A stretch of 64,000 nucleotides of DNA from CBDCHC01 sp965217075 (lineage in GTDB: Bacteria; Pseudomonadota; Gammaproteobacteria; PS1; Pseudothioglobaceae), in the NCBI GenBank assembly GCA_965217075.1, contig CBDCHC010000005.1, forward strand, positions 1 to 64,000, given 5' to 3'. Below, piece by piece: positions 17,416 through 26,654 of the stretch. Numbering within the stretch: position 1 is the first letter of the stretch; each line of letters begins with the position of its first letter. Under the pieces are notes generated by a model that saw only the letters and a program-made list of their open reading frames with translations, was not told the DNA's origin and made no database searches. The translations under genes and the position numbers were made by a program.

Positions 17416-17832
17416 ATGCAATTAACTGCCAAAGCTAGATACGCCATAACTGCTATGTTAGATTTAGCAATTAACACAAAACAACAGCCAGTAACACTTG
17501 ATATAATTTCACGCAGACAATATATATCTTTATCGTATTTAGAGCAATTATTTGCTAAGTTACGCAAAAAAGATTTAGTTAAAAGTGTGAGAGGTCCAGG
17601 TGGTGGGTACTTATTAAATGATACTGCTGCTAATATTAATATTGGTCAAATTATTGAGGCAGTAGATGAAAATGTTGATTTACGTAGATGTAAGGGTTTA
17701 AAGAGTTGTAAAGATGGTAAGGAGTGTATATCACATAAATTATGGTGTGAAATATCAGAGCAAATTAGATTATTTTTAACAAATAAGACTTTAGCAGAAG
17801 TAATAGTTGATTACAATAGGAAACATAAATGA
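17416..17832 (+). CDS. iscR: Fe-S cluster-sensing transcriptional regulator IscR
   Basis: Rrf2-family winged-helix repressor that binds a [2Fe-2S] cluster and autoregulates the isc operon. The ATG at 17416 is chosen over the TTG at 17362 because the latter is the -35 box of the promoter and the family starts MQLTAKARYA. 138 residues. The winged helix covers 1-75 (recognition helix near SLSYLEQLFAKLR; GPGGGY wing). The cluster ligands are in exactly the E. coli positions: Cys92, Cys98, Cys104 and His107 with five-residue spacings. Overlaps iscS by ATGA. Confidence 0.97.
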   Translation: MQLTAKARYAITAMLDLAINTKQQPVTLDIISRRQYISLSYLEQLFAKLRKKDLVKSVRGPGGGYLLNDTAANINIGQIIEAVDENVDLRRCKGLKSCKDGKECISHKLWCEISEQIRLFLTNKTLAEVIVDYNRKHK

Positions 17833-19043
17833 GTAAACCAATTTATTTAGATTATGCCGCAACAACACCAGTTGATAAAAGAGTGGCTGATAAAATGATT
17901 AGTTGTTTAACAACAGATGGTATTTTTGGTAATGCTGCTTCTCGTTCGCATTATTATGGTTGGCAAGCAGATGATGCGGTAAGTAAGGCAAGAGAACAAA
18001 TTGCAGCTTTAATAGCAGCTGATTCACGTGAAATAATTTTTACTTCAGGGGCTACAGAGGCCAATAATTTAGCTATAAAAGGTATTGCTAATTTTTATCA
18101 AAATAATGGTAAACATATAATTACCATGAAAACAGAACATAAATCTGTGCTTGATACTTGCAGAGAATTAGAGCGACAAGGTTTTATAGTTGATTATTTA
18201 GAGCCTAAAGCAGATGGCACTCTTGATTTAACATTACTTAAAAATAGCATTCGTAAAGAGACTATTTTAGTTACAATTATGCATGTTAATAATGAAATAG
18301 GTGTGATACAAGATATTAAAGCAATAGGGGATATTTGTCGTCAAAATAAAATATTTTTCCATGTTGATGCTGCTCAGTCAGCTGGTAAAATTGATATTAA
18401 TTTATCTTTATTACCCGTAGATTTAATGAGTTTTTCGGCCCATAAAATTTATGGCCCTAAAGGAATTGGTGTTTTATATGTACGCCGTAAACCACGTGTG
18501 CGTTTGTCAGCACAAATGCATGGCGGCGGTCATGAAAGAGGAATGCGCTCTGGTACATTACCTGTACATCAAATAGTTGGTATGGGCGAGGCCTTTGCTA
18601 TTGCTAAAGAAGAGATGTTAGCTGAAAGTATTAAGATTTTAAAACTTAAGCAACGATTATTAGCTGGTTTTGATGACATGGAAGAAGTTGTGGTTAATGG
18701 TTCACTTAATAATAGAATTGCTGGCAATCTTAATATTAGCTTTAATTTTGTTGAAGGGGAATCATTGATGATGGCTATATCTGATGTAGCTGTATCTAGC
18801 GGATCTGCTTGTACCAGTGCTAGTTTAGAGCCTTCTTATGTGCTGCGTGCTCTCGGTCTTTCTGATGAGTTAGCGCATAGCTCGATTCGTTTTAGCATTG
18901 GCAGATGGACTACAGAGGCTGAGATAGACGCTACTATTAAATTAGTACGCAGTAAGGTTGAAAAATTACGAGCACTTTCTCCATTATGGGAAATGTATCA
19001 AGACGGAATTGATATATCTGCGATAAAATGGAATGCTCATTAA
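17829..19043 (+). CDS. iscS: cysteine desulfurase IscS
   Basis: PLP enzyme that converts cysteine to alanine and carries the sulfur as a persulfide to IscU, ThiS-type carriers and tRNA thiolases. 404 residues, as in E. coli, and alignable with it almost without gaps. Seen: DYAATTPVD at the N-terminus, the TSGATEANNLAIKG cofactor segment, the Schiff-base Lys206 in SAHKIYGPKG, GGGHERGMRSGT, and the catalytic Cys328 in SSGSACTSASLEPSYV on the mobile loop. The C-terminus ends in IKWNAH where E. coli has IEWAHH. Start overlaps iscR by ATGA; a 38-base gap with a good AAGGAG follows before iscU. Confidence 0.98.
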   Translation: MSKPIYLDYAATTPVDKRVADKMISCLTTDGIFGNAASRSHYYGWQADDAVSKAREQIAALIAADSREIIFTSGATEANNLAIKGIANFYQNNGKHIITMKTEHKSVLDTCRELERQGFIVDYLEPKADGTLDLTLLKNSIRKETILVTIMHVNNEIGVIQDIKAIGDICRQNKIFFHVDAAQSAGKIDINLSLLPVDLMSFSAHKIYGPKGIGVLYVRRKPRVRLSAQMHGGGHERGMRSGTLPVHQIVGMGEAFAIAKEEMLAESIKILKLKQRLLAGFDDMEEVVVNGSLNNRIAGNLNISFNFVEGESLMMAISDVAVSSGSACTSASLEPSYVLRALGLSDELAHSSIRFSIGRWTTEAEIDATIKLVRSKVEKLRALSPLWEMYQDGIDISAIKWNAH

Positions 19044-19081
19044 TAAAATAAAATTCAATTAAATAAAAAAAAGGAGTTTGT

Positions 19082-19459
19082 ATGGCATATGGTAAGAAAG
19101 TTATGGATCATTATGAAAATCCACGTAATGTTGGAGTAATGAATAAAAACGATAAAAATGTTGGTACTGGTATGGTAGGAGCACCAGCTTGTGGCGATGT
19201 TATGCGCCTGCAGATTAAAGTAAATGATGATGGTGTAATAGAAGATGCTAAGTTTAAAACTTATGGCTGCGGTAGCGCTATTGCCTCTAGTTCACTTCTT
19301 ACAGAATGGGTTAGAGGAAAAACACTTGATGAGGCGTTTACTATTAAAAATTCTGAAATAGCGGAAGAATTAGAATTACCACCAGTTAAAATACATTGCT
19401 CAGTGCTAGCAGAAGATGCAATTAAGGCAGCTATTTCTGATTATAAAGATAAACAATGA
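19082..19459 (+). CDS. iscU: Fe-S cluster scaffold IscU
   Basis: Scaffold on which nascent [2Fe-2S] clusters are built from IscS sulfur, then passed on with HscA/HscB. 125 residues. Cluster ligands Cys37, Cys63 and Cys106 and the labilising Asp39 are all present (GAPACGD, YGCGSAI, KIHCSVLAE). The HscA-recognition motif LPPVK is at about 99-103. A strong AAGGAG lies five bases before the ATG, one of the best ribosome sites in the window. Overlaps iscA by four bases. Confidence 0.98.
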   Translation: MAYGKKVMDHYENPRNVGVMNKNDKNVGTGMVGAPACGDVMRLQIKVNDDGVIEDAKFKTYGCGSAIASSSLLTEWVRGKTLDEAFTIKNSEIAEELELPPVKIHCSVLAEDAIKAAISDYKDKQ

Positions 19460-19776
19460 TAATACTTACAGATATTGCTAAAGATAAAATTGATAATTTA
19501 TTGCAAAATCGTAACAAAGGAGTTGGTATTAGGCTAAAAGTAGAAACTACAGGTTGTTCAGGTTTAGGTTATAAAATTGAATTTGCTGATAAAATTAACA
19601 AAGACGATAAGGTTTTTACTTATAATAATTTTAAAATATTAGTAGATAGTAAAAGTTTTATATATCTTGATGGTACTGAAATTGACTATAAAAAAGAAAA
19701 ACTTAGCGAAGGTTTTGAATTTAACAATCCAAATGCTAAAGCAAAATGTGGCTGTGGAGAATCATTTACTGTATAA
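19456..19776 (+). CDS. iscA: A-type Fe-S carrier IscA
   Basis: HesB/IscA-family protein that delivers clusters, especially for [4Fe-4S] assembly. 106 residues. The three conserved cysteines are Cys34 in TTGCSGLGY and Cys98/Cys100 in CGCGESF. It lies in the canonical place between iscU and hscB; its ATGA overlaps the iscU stop and hscB begins at the base after its own stop. Nothing unusual. Confidence 0.97.
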   Translation: MIILTDIAKDKIDNLLQNRNKGVGIRLKVETTGCSGLGYKIEFADKINKDDKVFTYNNFKILVDSKSFIYLDGTEIDYKKEKLSEGFEFNNPNAKAKCGCGESFTV

Positions 19777-20268
19777 ATGAAGAATTATTTTGATTTATTT
19801 TCTATAGGTACTAATTTTAATATTGATAGAGTTAAACTTAAGCAAGCATTTAATCAGCAAATAATACAGTTTCATCCAGATAAATTTATAACAAGTAGTA
19901 GTGATAAAAGAAAAAATTCTATGCAAAATACTAATATATTAAATAATGCATTTTTGGTTTTAAATGATGATTTATTGCGCGCTAATTATTTATTAGAGCT
20001 TAATGATATTAATGCTTTTGATGAAAAAGACACTACTATGAATAAAGATTTTTTATATAAACAAATTGAGTTACAGGAACAATTAGATAATATTAACGCT
20101 GAAAATTTAGCTATATTTATTGAAAAAATACAAAATCTGATAAAGATAAATATAGAAAATATTAGTCATGCTTTTAGTGAAAATAATTTAATAAGTGTTA
20201 AAAATTTAGTACGAGAATTAAAGTTTTATACAAATTTAAACAATAAAGCAGAGCAATTATTAGATTAA
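19777..20268 (+). CDS. hscB: Fe-S assembly co-chaperone HscB
   Basis: J-domain co-chaperone that brings IscU to HscA. 163 residues (E. coli 171). The N-terminal J domain contains the HPD triad at 33-35 within FHPDKF; the C-terminal three-helix bundle that binds IscU follows from about 85, with LRANYLLEL marking the junction. Starts immediately after iscA and ends two bases before hscA. Confidence 0.95.
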   Translation: MKNYFDLFSIGTNFNIDRVKLKQAFNQQIIQFHPDKFITSSSDKRKNSMQNTNILNNAFLVLNDDLLRANYLLELNDINAFDEKDTTMNKDFLYKQIELQEQLDNINAENLAIFIEKIQNLIKINIENISHAFSENNLISVKNLVRELKFYTNLNNKAEQLLD

Positions 20269-20270
20269 TT

Positions 20271-22103
20271 ATGGCATTATTACAAATACTTGAACCAGAG
20301 AAAAAAATTAATTATAAAAATAAGTTATCAGCTGGCATTGATTTAGGTACTACTAATTCTTTAACAGCTAGTGTATTAAAAAATATTAGCGTGGTACTTA
20401 AAAATGAATTTAATGAAAACATAACCCCATCTATTGTATATTGTGGTAATAATATTATTGTAGGAAAGGATGCTAAAAAATATTTATTTACTAACCCAAC
20501 TAACACCATTACTTCTGTTAAGCGTTTTTTGGGTATTAGTTATAATGAAGCTATAAAAAATAATACTTTATATGAATTTACTAATGATAACAATAAATTA
20601 TTATTTGTTACTAATGCGGGTAATTTAAGTGCTGTTGAAGTTTCAGCTAGTATTTTGAAAAAATTAAAACAACAAATAGAATTGTCTTTAGATGGTCAGC
20701 TAACAGGTGTGGTTATTACGGTACCAGCATATTTTGATGATAATAAGCGCCAAGCTACTAAAGATGCTGCTAAATTGGCTGGATTAAATGTTTTAAGGCT
20801 ATTAAACGAACCTACAGCTGCTGCTATGGCTTATGGTTTAGACAATAAAAATAATGGAATTGTGGCTATTTACGATTTAGGTGGAGGTACTTTTGATATA
20901 TCTATTTTAAATCTACAACAAGGTATATTTGAAGTTTTAGCTACAGGAGGGGATAGCAGCTTAGGCGGTGATGATTTTGATAATTTAATTATTGATAATT
21001 GTTTAAAAAAATTACAAATAACTAATATGAATGTAAGTGATAAGCAATTAATTAAAGTTTTATCAAGAGAAATTAAAGAAAAATTAAGCAGTAATAATGT
21101 TGCCAGTTTTAGTTTTAAGGATAAGGATTATCAATTGACAGCCATCGAGTTTGATGATTTAATTCAATCGATGATAAAAAAAACTATTACTATTGTAAAT
21201 AAAACAATTAGAGCTGCAAAATTAAATATAACAGATATTAAGGATATAGTAATGGTAGGAGGTTCTACGAGAATACCTATAGTGCGTAATATGATAAGTA
21301 AGTTATTTGGTAAAAAAACATTACATAATATTAATCCAGATGAGGTAGTTGTTAGGGGTGCTGCTATATTAGCTAATACTCTAGTTGGAAATAAAACAGC
21401 CAATGACACTTTATTGTTAGATGTTTTGCCTCTTTCTTTAGGGGTAGAGACTATGGGTGGATTGATGCAAAATATTATTCATCGTAATACTCCTATTCCT
21501 ATAAGTAAAGCAGCAGAATTTACTACTTTTAAAGACGGACAAACTGCTATAAGTATTCATGTAGTGCAAGGAGAAAGAGAGTTAGTAAAGGATTGTAGGT
21601 CTTTAGCTAAATTTAGTGTACGTAATATTCCACCTATGATAGCAGGTGCTGCTAAAATTCAAATAAAGTTTAGTGTTGATAGTGATGGTATTTTAAGCGT
21701 TAGCGCTAAAGAATTATCAACAGGCCAAGTAACAACAATAGAAGTTAAGCCGTCTTTTGGTCTAAACGATAAACAAATGGAGAAAATGTTAACAGATAGT
21801 ATAATTTTTGCTAAAGATGATATCAAAAATAGACAGTTAACTGAAGCAAAGGTAGCAGCTAATAGAGTGATAGAAGCTATAGATAGTGCTCTTAAAAAAG
21901 ATGGCAACATATTAAATGATAAACAAATTAGTAAGATAATAACTGCTAAAAATAAATTAATTACCGCTATTACACTAAATAACAAACAAAAGATTAAACA
22001 AAATATATTAAGTTTGGAGAAGGTTAGCACTGATTTTGTAGCTAAAAGAATGAATATTGCTATTACAAAAGCAGTAAAGGATCGTAGTATTAATGAATTT
22101 TAA
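20271..22103 (+). CDS. hscA: Fe-S assembly Hsp70 chaperone HscA
   Basis: Specialised Hsp70 that drives cluster transfer from IscU. 610 residues (E. coli 616). The nucleotide-binding domain shows AGIDLGTTNS near residue 22, PAYFDDNKRQATKDAA, the linker-proximal NEPTAAAMAYG, YDLGGGTFD and VGGSTRIP. The substrate-binding domain begins after LDVLPLSLGVET and contains the beta sandwich that reads the LPPVK motif of IscU. The helical lid at the C-terminus is Lys/Asn-rich, in line with the genome's bias. Distinguished from DnaK by context and by the short N-terminal extension before the ATPase core. Confidence 0.97.
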   Translation: MALLQILEPEKKINYKNKLSAGIDLGTTNSLTASVLKNISVVLKNEFNENITPSIVYCGNNIIVGKDAKKYLFTNPTNTITSVKRFLGISYNEAIKNNTLYEFTNDNNKLLFVTNAGNLSAVEVSASILKKLKQQIELSLDGQLTGVVITVPAYFDDNKRQATKDAAKLAGLNVLRLLNEPTAAAMAYGLDNKNNGIVAIYDLGGGTFDISILNLQQGIFEVLATGGDSSLGGDDFDNLIIDNCLKKLQITNMNVSDKQLIKVLSREIKEKLSSNNVASFSFKDKDYQLTAIEFDDLIQSMIKKTITIVNKTIRAAKLNITDIKDIVMVGGSTRIPIVRNMISKLFGKKTLHNINPDEVVVRGAAILANTLVGNKTANDTLLLDVLPLSLGVETMGGLMQNIIHRNTPIPISKAAEFTTFKDGQTAISIHVVQGERELVKDCRSLAKFSVRNIPPMIAGAAKIQIKFSVDSDGILSVSAKELSTGQVTTIEVKPSFGLNDKQMEKMLTDSIIFAKDDIKNRQLTEAKVAANRVIEAIDSALKKDGNILNDKQISKIITAKNKLITAITLNNKQKIKQNILSLEKVSTDFVAKRMNIAITKAVKDRSINEF

Positions 22104-22120
22104 TTATAACGAATAAAAAC

Positions 22121-22459
22121 ATGCCAAAAATTAAAATATTACCACATGATAAATTATTGCCAACAGGGGCAACTATTACAACTAAAACTGGAGTTAGTAT
22201 TTGTCAGGCTTTACTTGATAACGGCATAGATATTGAGCACGCTTGTGAGATGTCTAATGCTTGTACAACGTGCCATATTTATGTAGTAGATGGTTTTGAT
22301 TCACTATCTGTTAGCGATGAATTGGAAGATGATTTATTAGATAAAGCCTGGGGGCTTGCTGCTAACTCTCGTCTATCGTGTCAGTCTATAGTGCAAAATA
22401 CTGATTTAGTTGTAGAAATACCAAAATATACTATTAATCAAGTAAGTGAAAATCATTGA
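22121..22459 (+). CDS. fdx: Isc-type [2Fe-2S] ferredoxin
   Basis: Adrenodoxin-like ferredoxin that feeds electrons into cluster assembly. 112 residues (E. coli 111). The four ligands are Cys42, Cys48, Cys51 and Cys87 (HACEMSNACTTC and RLSCQ), the vertebrate/ISC-type spacing. Last gene of the isc operon here: the small IscX gene that follows fdx in enterics is absent, and instead the 3' end overlaps convergent pepA by seven bases. Confidence 0.97.
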   Translation: MPKIKILPHDKLLPTGATITTKTGVSICQALLDNGIDIEHACEMSNACTTCHIYVVDGFDSLSVSDELEDDLLDKAWGLAANSRLSCQSIVQNTDLVVEIPKYTINQVSENH

Positions 22460-23799
22460 TTAATTAAAAATTCACTTAACAATGCAACTGGTCTGCCAGT
22501 AGCACCTTTATTTTTACCGCTATGCCAGGCTGTACCAGCAATATCTAAGTGGGCCCAGTGATAGTTTTTAGTAAAACGAGCTAGAAAACAACCCGCTGTT
22601 ATAGTGCCTGCTGCACGACCATCACTAATATTTGCCATATCAGCAAAATTTGACGCTAATAATTTATCAAAATTTTCATCAATTGGTAATTGCCAGATAT
22701 TATCATCTGCAATTTTACTGCTTGTAATTAATTCTCTAGCTAAATCATTATTATTGGCAATTAATCCAGAATAATCATGTCCTAAAGCGACAATAACAGA
22801 GCCTGTTAATGTTGCCATATCTATTACCGTTTGAGGGTTAAATTTTTCAGCATATGTTAGCGCATCGCATAAAATTAAACGTCCTTCTGCATCAGTATTT
22901 AATATCTCAATAGTTTGCCCAGACATGCTAGTTATTATATCGCCAGGCTTACTTGCGTTATGTGCCGGCATGTTTTCAACACTTGGTATAATTATTATTA
23001 AGTTTATTTTAAGAGATAAACTTGCTATAACATGCATAACACCTAAAGCAGCAGCAGCTCCACACATATCATATTTCATTTCATCCATAGCATTACCAGG
23101 TTTAAGAGAAATACCTCCGCTATCAAATGTTACACCTTTGCCAACTAAAATAAATGGTTTATTGTTACCACCTTTGTTATATTTAAGAGTAATTAATTTT
23201 GGTTCTTCAATTGAACCTTTAGCAACTGACAACAAAGAATTCATGCCCAAATCATGCATTTGTTTTTTATCTAAAACCTCACAAGATAAATTAAATTTAT
23301 CTGCTAATTCTTTGGCACTATCTGCTAAATAACTTGGTGTGCATATATTAGATGGTAAATCTGCTAATTTCTTAGCAAAATTTATACCATTTCCAACTGC
23401 TATGCCTTTTATTATAGATTTATTATTGCTACCTGTCTTGATAAAGGCAACTAAATTTAGAGTATTTTTATCATCATTTTTGCCAATTTTTTTTATTTGA
23501 TAATTTAAATCAATAATACTTTGTGTAGTAAATGCCAGAAACCAGTTTTCTGTTTTATTCTCTACAGTAAGTATTGGTATAATAATACTGTTGATTTTAT
23601 AATTATTAGTTATATTTACAATATTTTGCAAAATTTGTTTTAAGTTGCTTACCATTATTTGTTGTTTATTATCTAAGCCAATTTCAAGATTAAACTGATT
23701 ATTATTTTTAGTAAGTAGAGGGTTATTTATTTTGTTGTTTTTACAGATAGTAACTACACAATCATATTTATCTGTAACAGTATCAAGATTAAAATTCAT
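22453..23799 (-). CDS. pepA: leucyl (M17) aminopeptidase PepA
   Basis: Hexameric dizinc aminopeptidase that removes N-terminal residues from peptides; in enterics it also binds DNA for Xer recombination and carAB control. 448 residues against 503 in E. coli; the shortening is in the N-terminal, less conserved domain. Catalytic domain landmarks: LVGKGVTFDSGGIS with the metal Lys/Asp, MDEMKYDMCGAAA, and the family signature NTDAEGRL with Asp/Glu ligands and Arg. The final WAHLDIAGTAW and KGATGRPVALL are canonical. Converges on fdx. Confidence 0.96.
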   Translation of the reverse strand: MNFNLDTVTDKYDCVVTICKNNKINNPLLTKNNNQFNLEIGLDNKQQIMVSNLKQILQNIVNITNNYKINSIIIPILTVENKTENWFLAFTTQSIIDLNYQIKKIGKNDDKNTLNLVAFIKTGSNNKSIIKGIAVGNGINFAKKLADLPSNICTPSYLADSAKELADKFNLSCEVLDKKQMHDLGMNSLLSVAKGSIEEPKLITLKYNKGGNNKPFILVGKGVTFDSGGISLKPGNAMDEMKYDMCGAAAALGVMHVIASLSLKINLIIIIPSVENMPAHNASKPGDIITSMSGQTIEILNTDAEGRLILCDALTYAEKFNPQTVIDMATLTGSVIVALGHDYSGLIANNNDLARELITSSKIADDNIWQLPIDENFDKLLASNFADMANISDGRAAGTITAGCFLARFTKNYHWAHLDIAGTAWHSGKNKGATGRPVALLSEFLINQ

Positions 23800-23899
23800 A
23801 TTTTTTTAAAGAAAAAAACTCTGTATTTTAATTAAAATAAATATGTTTGTATAATATATTTGCGTATAATCTTAGTATTTTTTAGTTAATAATACAAGT

Positions 23900-24610
23900 A
23901 TGTTAAAAATTTTACTTTTAATAATAAGCATTAGTATAAGCTTTAATTCTATTGCTACTAAAGATAATATCATTAATAATTTAACTCCATTTTTTGGTAT
24001 TATTGATAAAGATGATGTTATTGCCACTGATTTTAAAGGGGTATATGAAGTGATAGCAAAAAACCCTATTACTTCATTATTTGTATCAGCAAATGGCAGA
24101 TATTTAATTGAAGGTAGGATAATTGATCTTAAAAATAGAGCGCCAATAGCTTTAAGTAATCGAATTAATAATCTAAAAAGAGATTTAATAAATACTATTA
24201 GAGAGCAAGATAAAATTATTTTTAAAGCTAAAAATGAACGTTATGTAGTACATGTATTTACTGATGTAGATTGTCCTTTTTGTGCTAAGTTACACGCACA
24301 AATGCAAGAAATGAATGATGCTGGTATTACGATTAAATATTTAGCATCTCCTTTAGCACAATTACATCCAAATGCACAAAGTAAAATGGAAAAAATATGG
24401 TGCGCAGACAATAAGGCGATGGCAATGAATAACTATAAAAAAAGAAAAATTATTCCTAATAGTAAACCTTGTGATAACCCAGTTGCCAAGCAATTAAAAT
24501 TAGCTAAAAAATTAGGAGTAAATGGCACCCCAGCATTATTTTTACCTAACGGAAGGCATATTGCGGGCTATATGTCCACTAAGTCATTAATAAGAGAATT
24601 ACAAAAGTAA
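23900..24610 (+). CDS. dsbC: DsbC-type periplasmic disulfide isomerase
   Basis: Homodimeric thioredoxin-fold protein that reshuffles wrong disulfides in the periplasm. 236 residues, the same as E. coli. A signal peptide is visible (about 1-19, ending SFNSIA). The N-terminal dimerisation domain spans about 25-80 and the thioredoxin domain follows with active site Cys125-Pro-Phe-Cys128 in VFTDVDCPFC; enteric DsbC has CGYC, so the dipeptide is different. A cis-Pro (NGTPALF) and the second Cys pair (IWCADN, KPCDN) are conserved. Two TATAAT-like boxes (23850-23855 and 23865-23870) precede the gene, but I cannot define a matching -35. Confidence 0.92.
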   Translation: MLKILLLIISISISFNSIATKDNIINNLTPFFGIIDKDDVIATDFKGVYEVIAKNPITSLFVSANGRYLIEGRIIDLKNRAPIALSNRINNLKRDLINTIREQDKIIFKAKNERYVVHVFTDVDCPFCAKLHAQMQEMNDAGITIKYLASPLAQLHPNAQSKMEKIWCADNKAMAMNNYKKRKIIPNSKPCDNPVAKQLKLAKKLGVNGTPALFLPNGRHIAGYMSTKSLIRELQK

Positions 24611-24632
24611 TTTATTAACTGAGTTGTGTTGT

Positions 24633-25316
24633 ATGAGATTTGACGTAATAACTATTTTCCCAGCTATGTTTGCAGCAATAAAAAATGAAGGAATTATTGC
24701 TAAAGCAGAAAAAAATAAGCTAATAAAAATTAATACTTGGCAATTACGTGATTTTACTAATAATAAATATAGAAACATTGATGATAAGCCTTATGGCGGT
24801 GGGGCTGGCATGGTTATGCAAGTTATACCAATTCGCCGTTGTTTAGAGCAAATTAAAATACAGGAGCCACACACTAAAGTTATTTATTTGTCACCACAGG
24901 GTGTAAAACTTGATCATAAATTAGCAATTCATTTAGCTAGTGAGAGAGCTATTACATTTTTATGCGGGCGTTACGAAGGTATAGATGAGAGAGTTATTAA
25001 ACATGATATTGACATAGAGCTTTCTATTGGTGATTTTGTATTAAGTGGTGGTGAATTAGCTGCTATGGTAGCTATAGATAGTATTAGCCGTCAAATTAAA
25101 GGGGTCTTAGGAAATATTAACTGCTTAGACGACTCTTTTAGTAATAATTTATTAGATTATCCTCAGTATACTCGTCCGTCTATAGTAGACGGGCAATCAG
25201 TGCCAGAAATATTACTTAATGGTAATCAATTAAAAATTGATAAATGGCGTAAGCAACAAGCAATACTTAATACACAAAGCAAAAGACCAGATTTAATTAA
25301 GCAGCATTTGGTATAA
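24633..25316 (+). CDS. trmD: tRNA (guanine37-N1)-methyltransferase TrmD
   Basis: SPOUT-class methyltransferase that makes m1G37 in tRNAs reading CNN and CGG codons and so prevents +1 frameshifting. The ATG at 24633 is chosen over a TTG at 24624 because the family starts with this Met (MRFDVITIFPAMF). 227 residues; enteric TrmD is 255 and the difference is the C-terminal tail. Seen: DDKPYGGGAGMV, the trefoil-knot SAM site LCGRYEGIDERVI, SIGDFVLSGGELAAM and YTRPSIVDG. It stands alone between dsbC and tig, not in the rpsP-rimM-trmD-rplS operon usual in bacteria. Confidence 0.96.
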   Translation: MRFDVITIFPAMFAAIKNEGIIAKAEKNKLIKINTWQLRDFTNNKYRNIDDKPYGGGAGMVMQVIPIRRCLEQIKIQEPHTKVIYLSPQGVKLDHKLAIHLASERAITFLCGRYEGIDERVIKHDIDIELSIGDFVLSGGELAAMVAIDSISRQIKGVLGNINCLDDSFSNNLLDYPQYTRPSIVDGQSVPEILLNGNQLKIDKWRKQQAILNTQSKRPDLIKQHLV

Positions 25317-25346
25317 TAGTTAGTTTTTTTTATTTCGCATAAAATT

Positions 25347-26654
25347 ATGAATACACAACTTAAGAGTTTAGGAGGTCTTAAAAGAGAATTAACAGTAGAG
25401 CTACCTATTGCTAATTTTAATAATAAATTTGATAATGCTTTAAATGATATGAGGGATAAGGCTATTATTGACGGCTTTAGAAAAGGTAAAGTGCCAGATT
25501 TTGAGCTTAAAAGACGTTATGGTGATCAATTAAGAACAGATGCTATAAATAGTGTGGTTAGTGACAATTTGCCTAAGGCATTTATAGCTGAAAAGATAAA
25601 TCCAGCTGGTACGCCAGATTTAGTTAAAATAGATTTTAATAATAAGGAAAAAATTATTTTTGTAGTATCGTTTGAGGTTTTTCCTGAAATTGAAATATCT
25701 GATTTAACTAAACTTAAAATTGAGCAGTTTACTGCTAAAATTACTAAAACTGATGAGCAAGATGCTTTTGAAAATTTAACAAGAAGTGTTTTAAGTTATA
25801 AAGAGATTGAGAAAAAAGCAGTAAGTAAGCAAAATGATAAAGTAGTTGTTAATTTTGAAGGATTTATCGATAACAAGCCATTTAATGGGGGTAAAGCGAA
25901 AGATTTTGTTGTAGTTATTGGTGCTAAATCAATGATAGCAGGTTTTGAAGATGGTTTAATTGGTAAAAAAGTAGCTGATAAATTTGATTTAAACTTAAAA
26001 TTTCCAAGTGAATATCATGTTAAAGATTTAGCTAATAAAGATGTAGTTTTTAAAATTACAATAACTAAGATTAGTACTCCAGAAAAAATAAAAATTGACG
26101 ATATTTTTGCTAAGAAATTTAATAAAAATAGTATTAATGAATTAAAGGACGATTTAAAAAATAATATACAACAACAACTAGCAGATACTTTAGAGGTAAT
26201 AAATAAAAATAAAATTTTTAAGGAATTATTAAATATTAATAATATTGATGTACCAACAGCACTAATAAATCAAGAAGCAGAACGTTTAAAACAAGAACAA
26301 TTAAATAAATTAAAACAACAAAATACTGATAAAAATCATGATATTGATATAACTTTATTTGTAGATAAAGCTAAAAAAAGAGTACAGCTTGGTATGCTGG
26401 TTAATAAAATTACTATGGATAATAAAATAATAGCCACTGATGAACAGATAGAAAAAAAATTACAACTTATGTCAAAACAATATGGCGAAGACAGGCAACA
26501 AATGATTGATTATTATAAGTCAGATAAACAAGCATTAGCATCTGTACGTTCATTAGTTATAGAGCAACTAACTAGTAAATTTATTGTAGATAAAGCAAAT
26601 ATAGTTAAACTAAACAAAAATTTTAATGAGATTATGAGAATGAGTAATGAATGA
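25347..26654 (+). CDS. tig: trigger factor
   Basis: Ribosome-associated chaperone and prolyl isomerase. 435 residues (E. coli 432). The N-terminal ribosome-binding domain (1-115) shows the family GFRKGKVP motif that contacts L23. The FKBP-type PPIase domain follows at about 150-245 (VNFEGFIDNKPFNGG, MIAGFEDGLIGK), then the Lys/Gln-rich helical C-terminal arms. It heads the tig-clpP-clpX cluster and overlaps clpP by eight bases, so translation is probably coupled. Confidence 0.97.
   Translation: MNTQLKSLGGLKRELTVELPIANFNNKFDNALNDMRDKAIIDGFRKGKVPDFELKRRYGDQLRTDAINSVVSDNLPKAFIAEKINPAGTPDLVKIDFNNKEKIIFVVSFEVFPEIEISDLTKLKIEQFTAKITKTDEQDAFENLTRSVLSYKEIEKKAVSKQNDKVVVNFEGFIDNKPFNGGKAKDFVVVIGAKSMIAGFEDGLIGKKVADKFDLNLKFPSEYHVKDLANKDVVFKITITKISTPEKIKIDDIFAKKFNKNSINELKDDLKNNIQQQLADTLEVINKNKIFKELLNINNIDVPTALINQEAERLKQEQLNKLKQQNTDKNHDIDITLFVDKAKKRVQLGMLVNKITMDNKIIATDEQIEKKLQLMSKQYGEDRQQMIDYYKSDKQALASVRSLVIEQLTSKFIVDKANIVKLNKNFNEIMRMSNE

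Noticed and set aside
23850..23870. Two TATAAT boxes upstream of dsbC as a promoter
   Set aside because: No acceptable -35 element at the right distance; A+T-rich spacers yield such boxes by chance, so not listed as a promoter.
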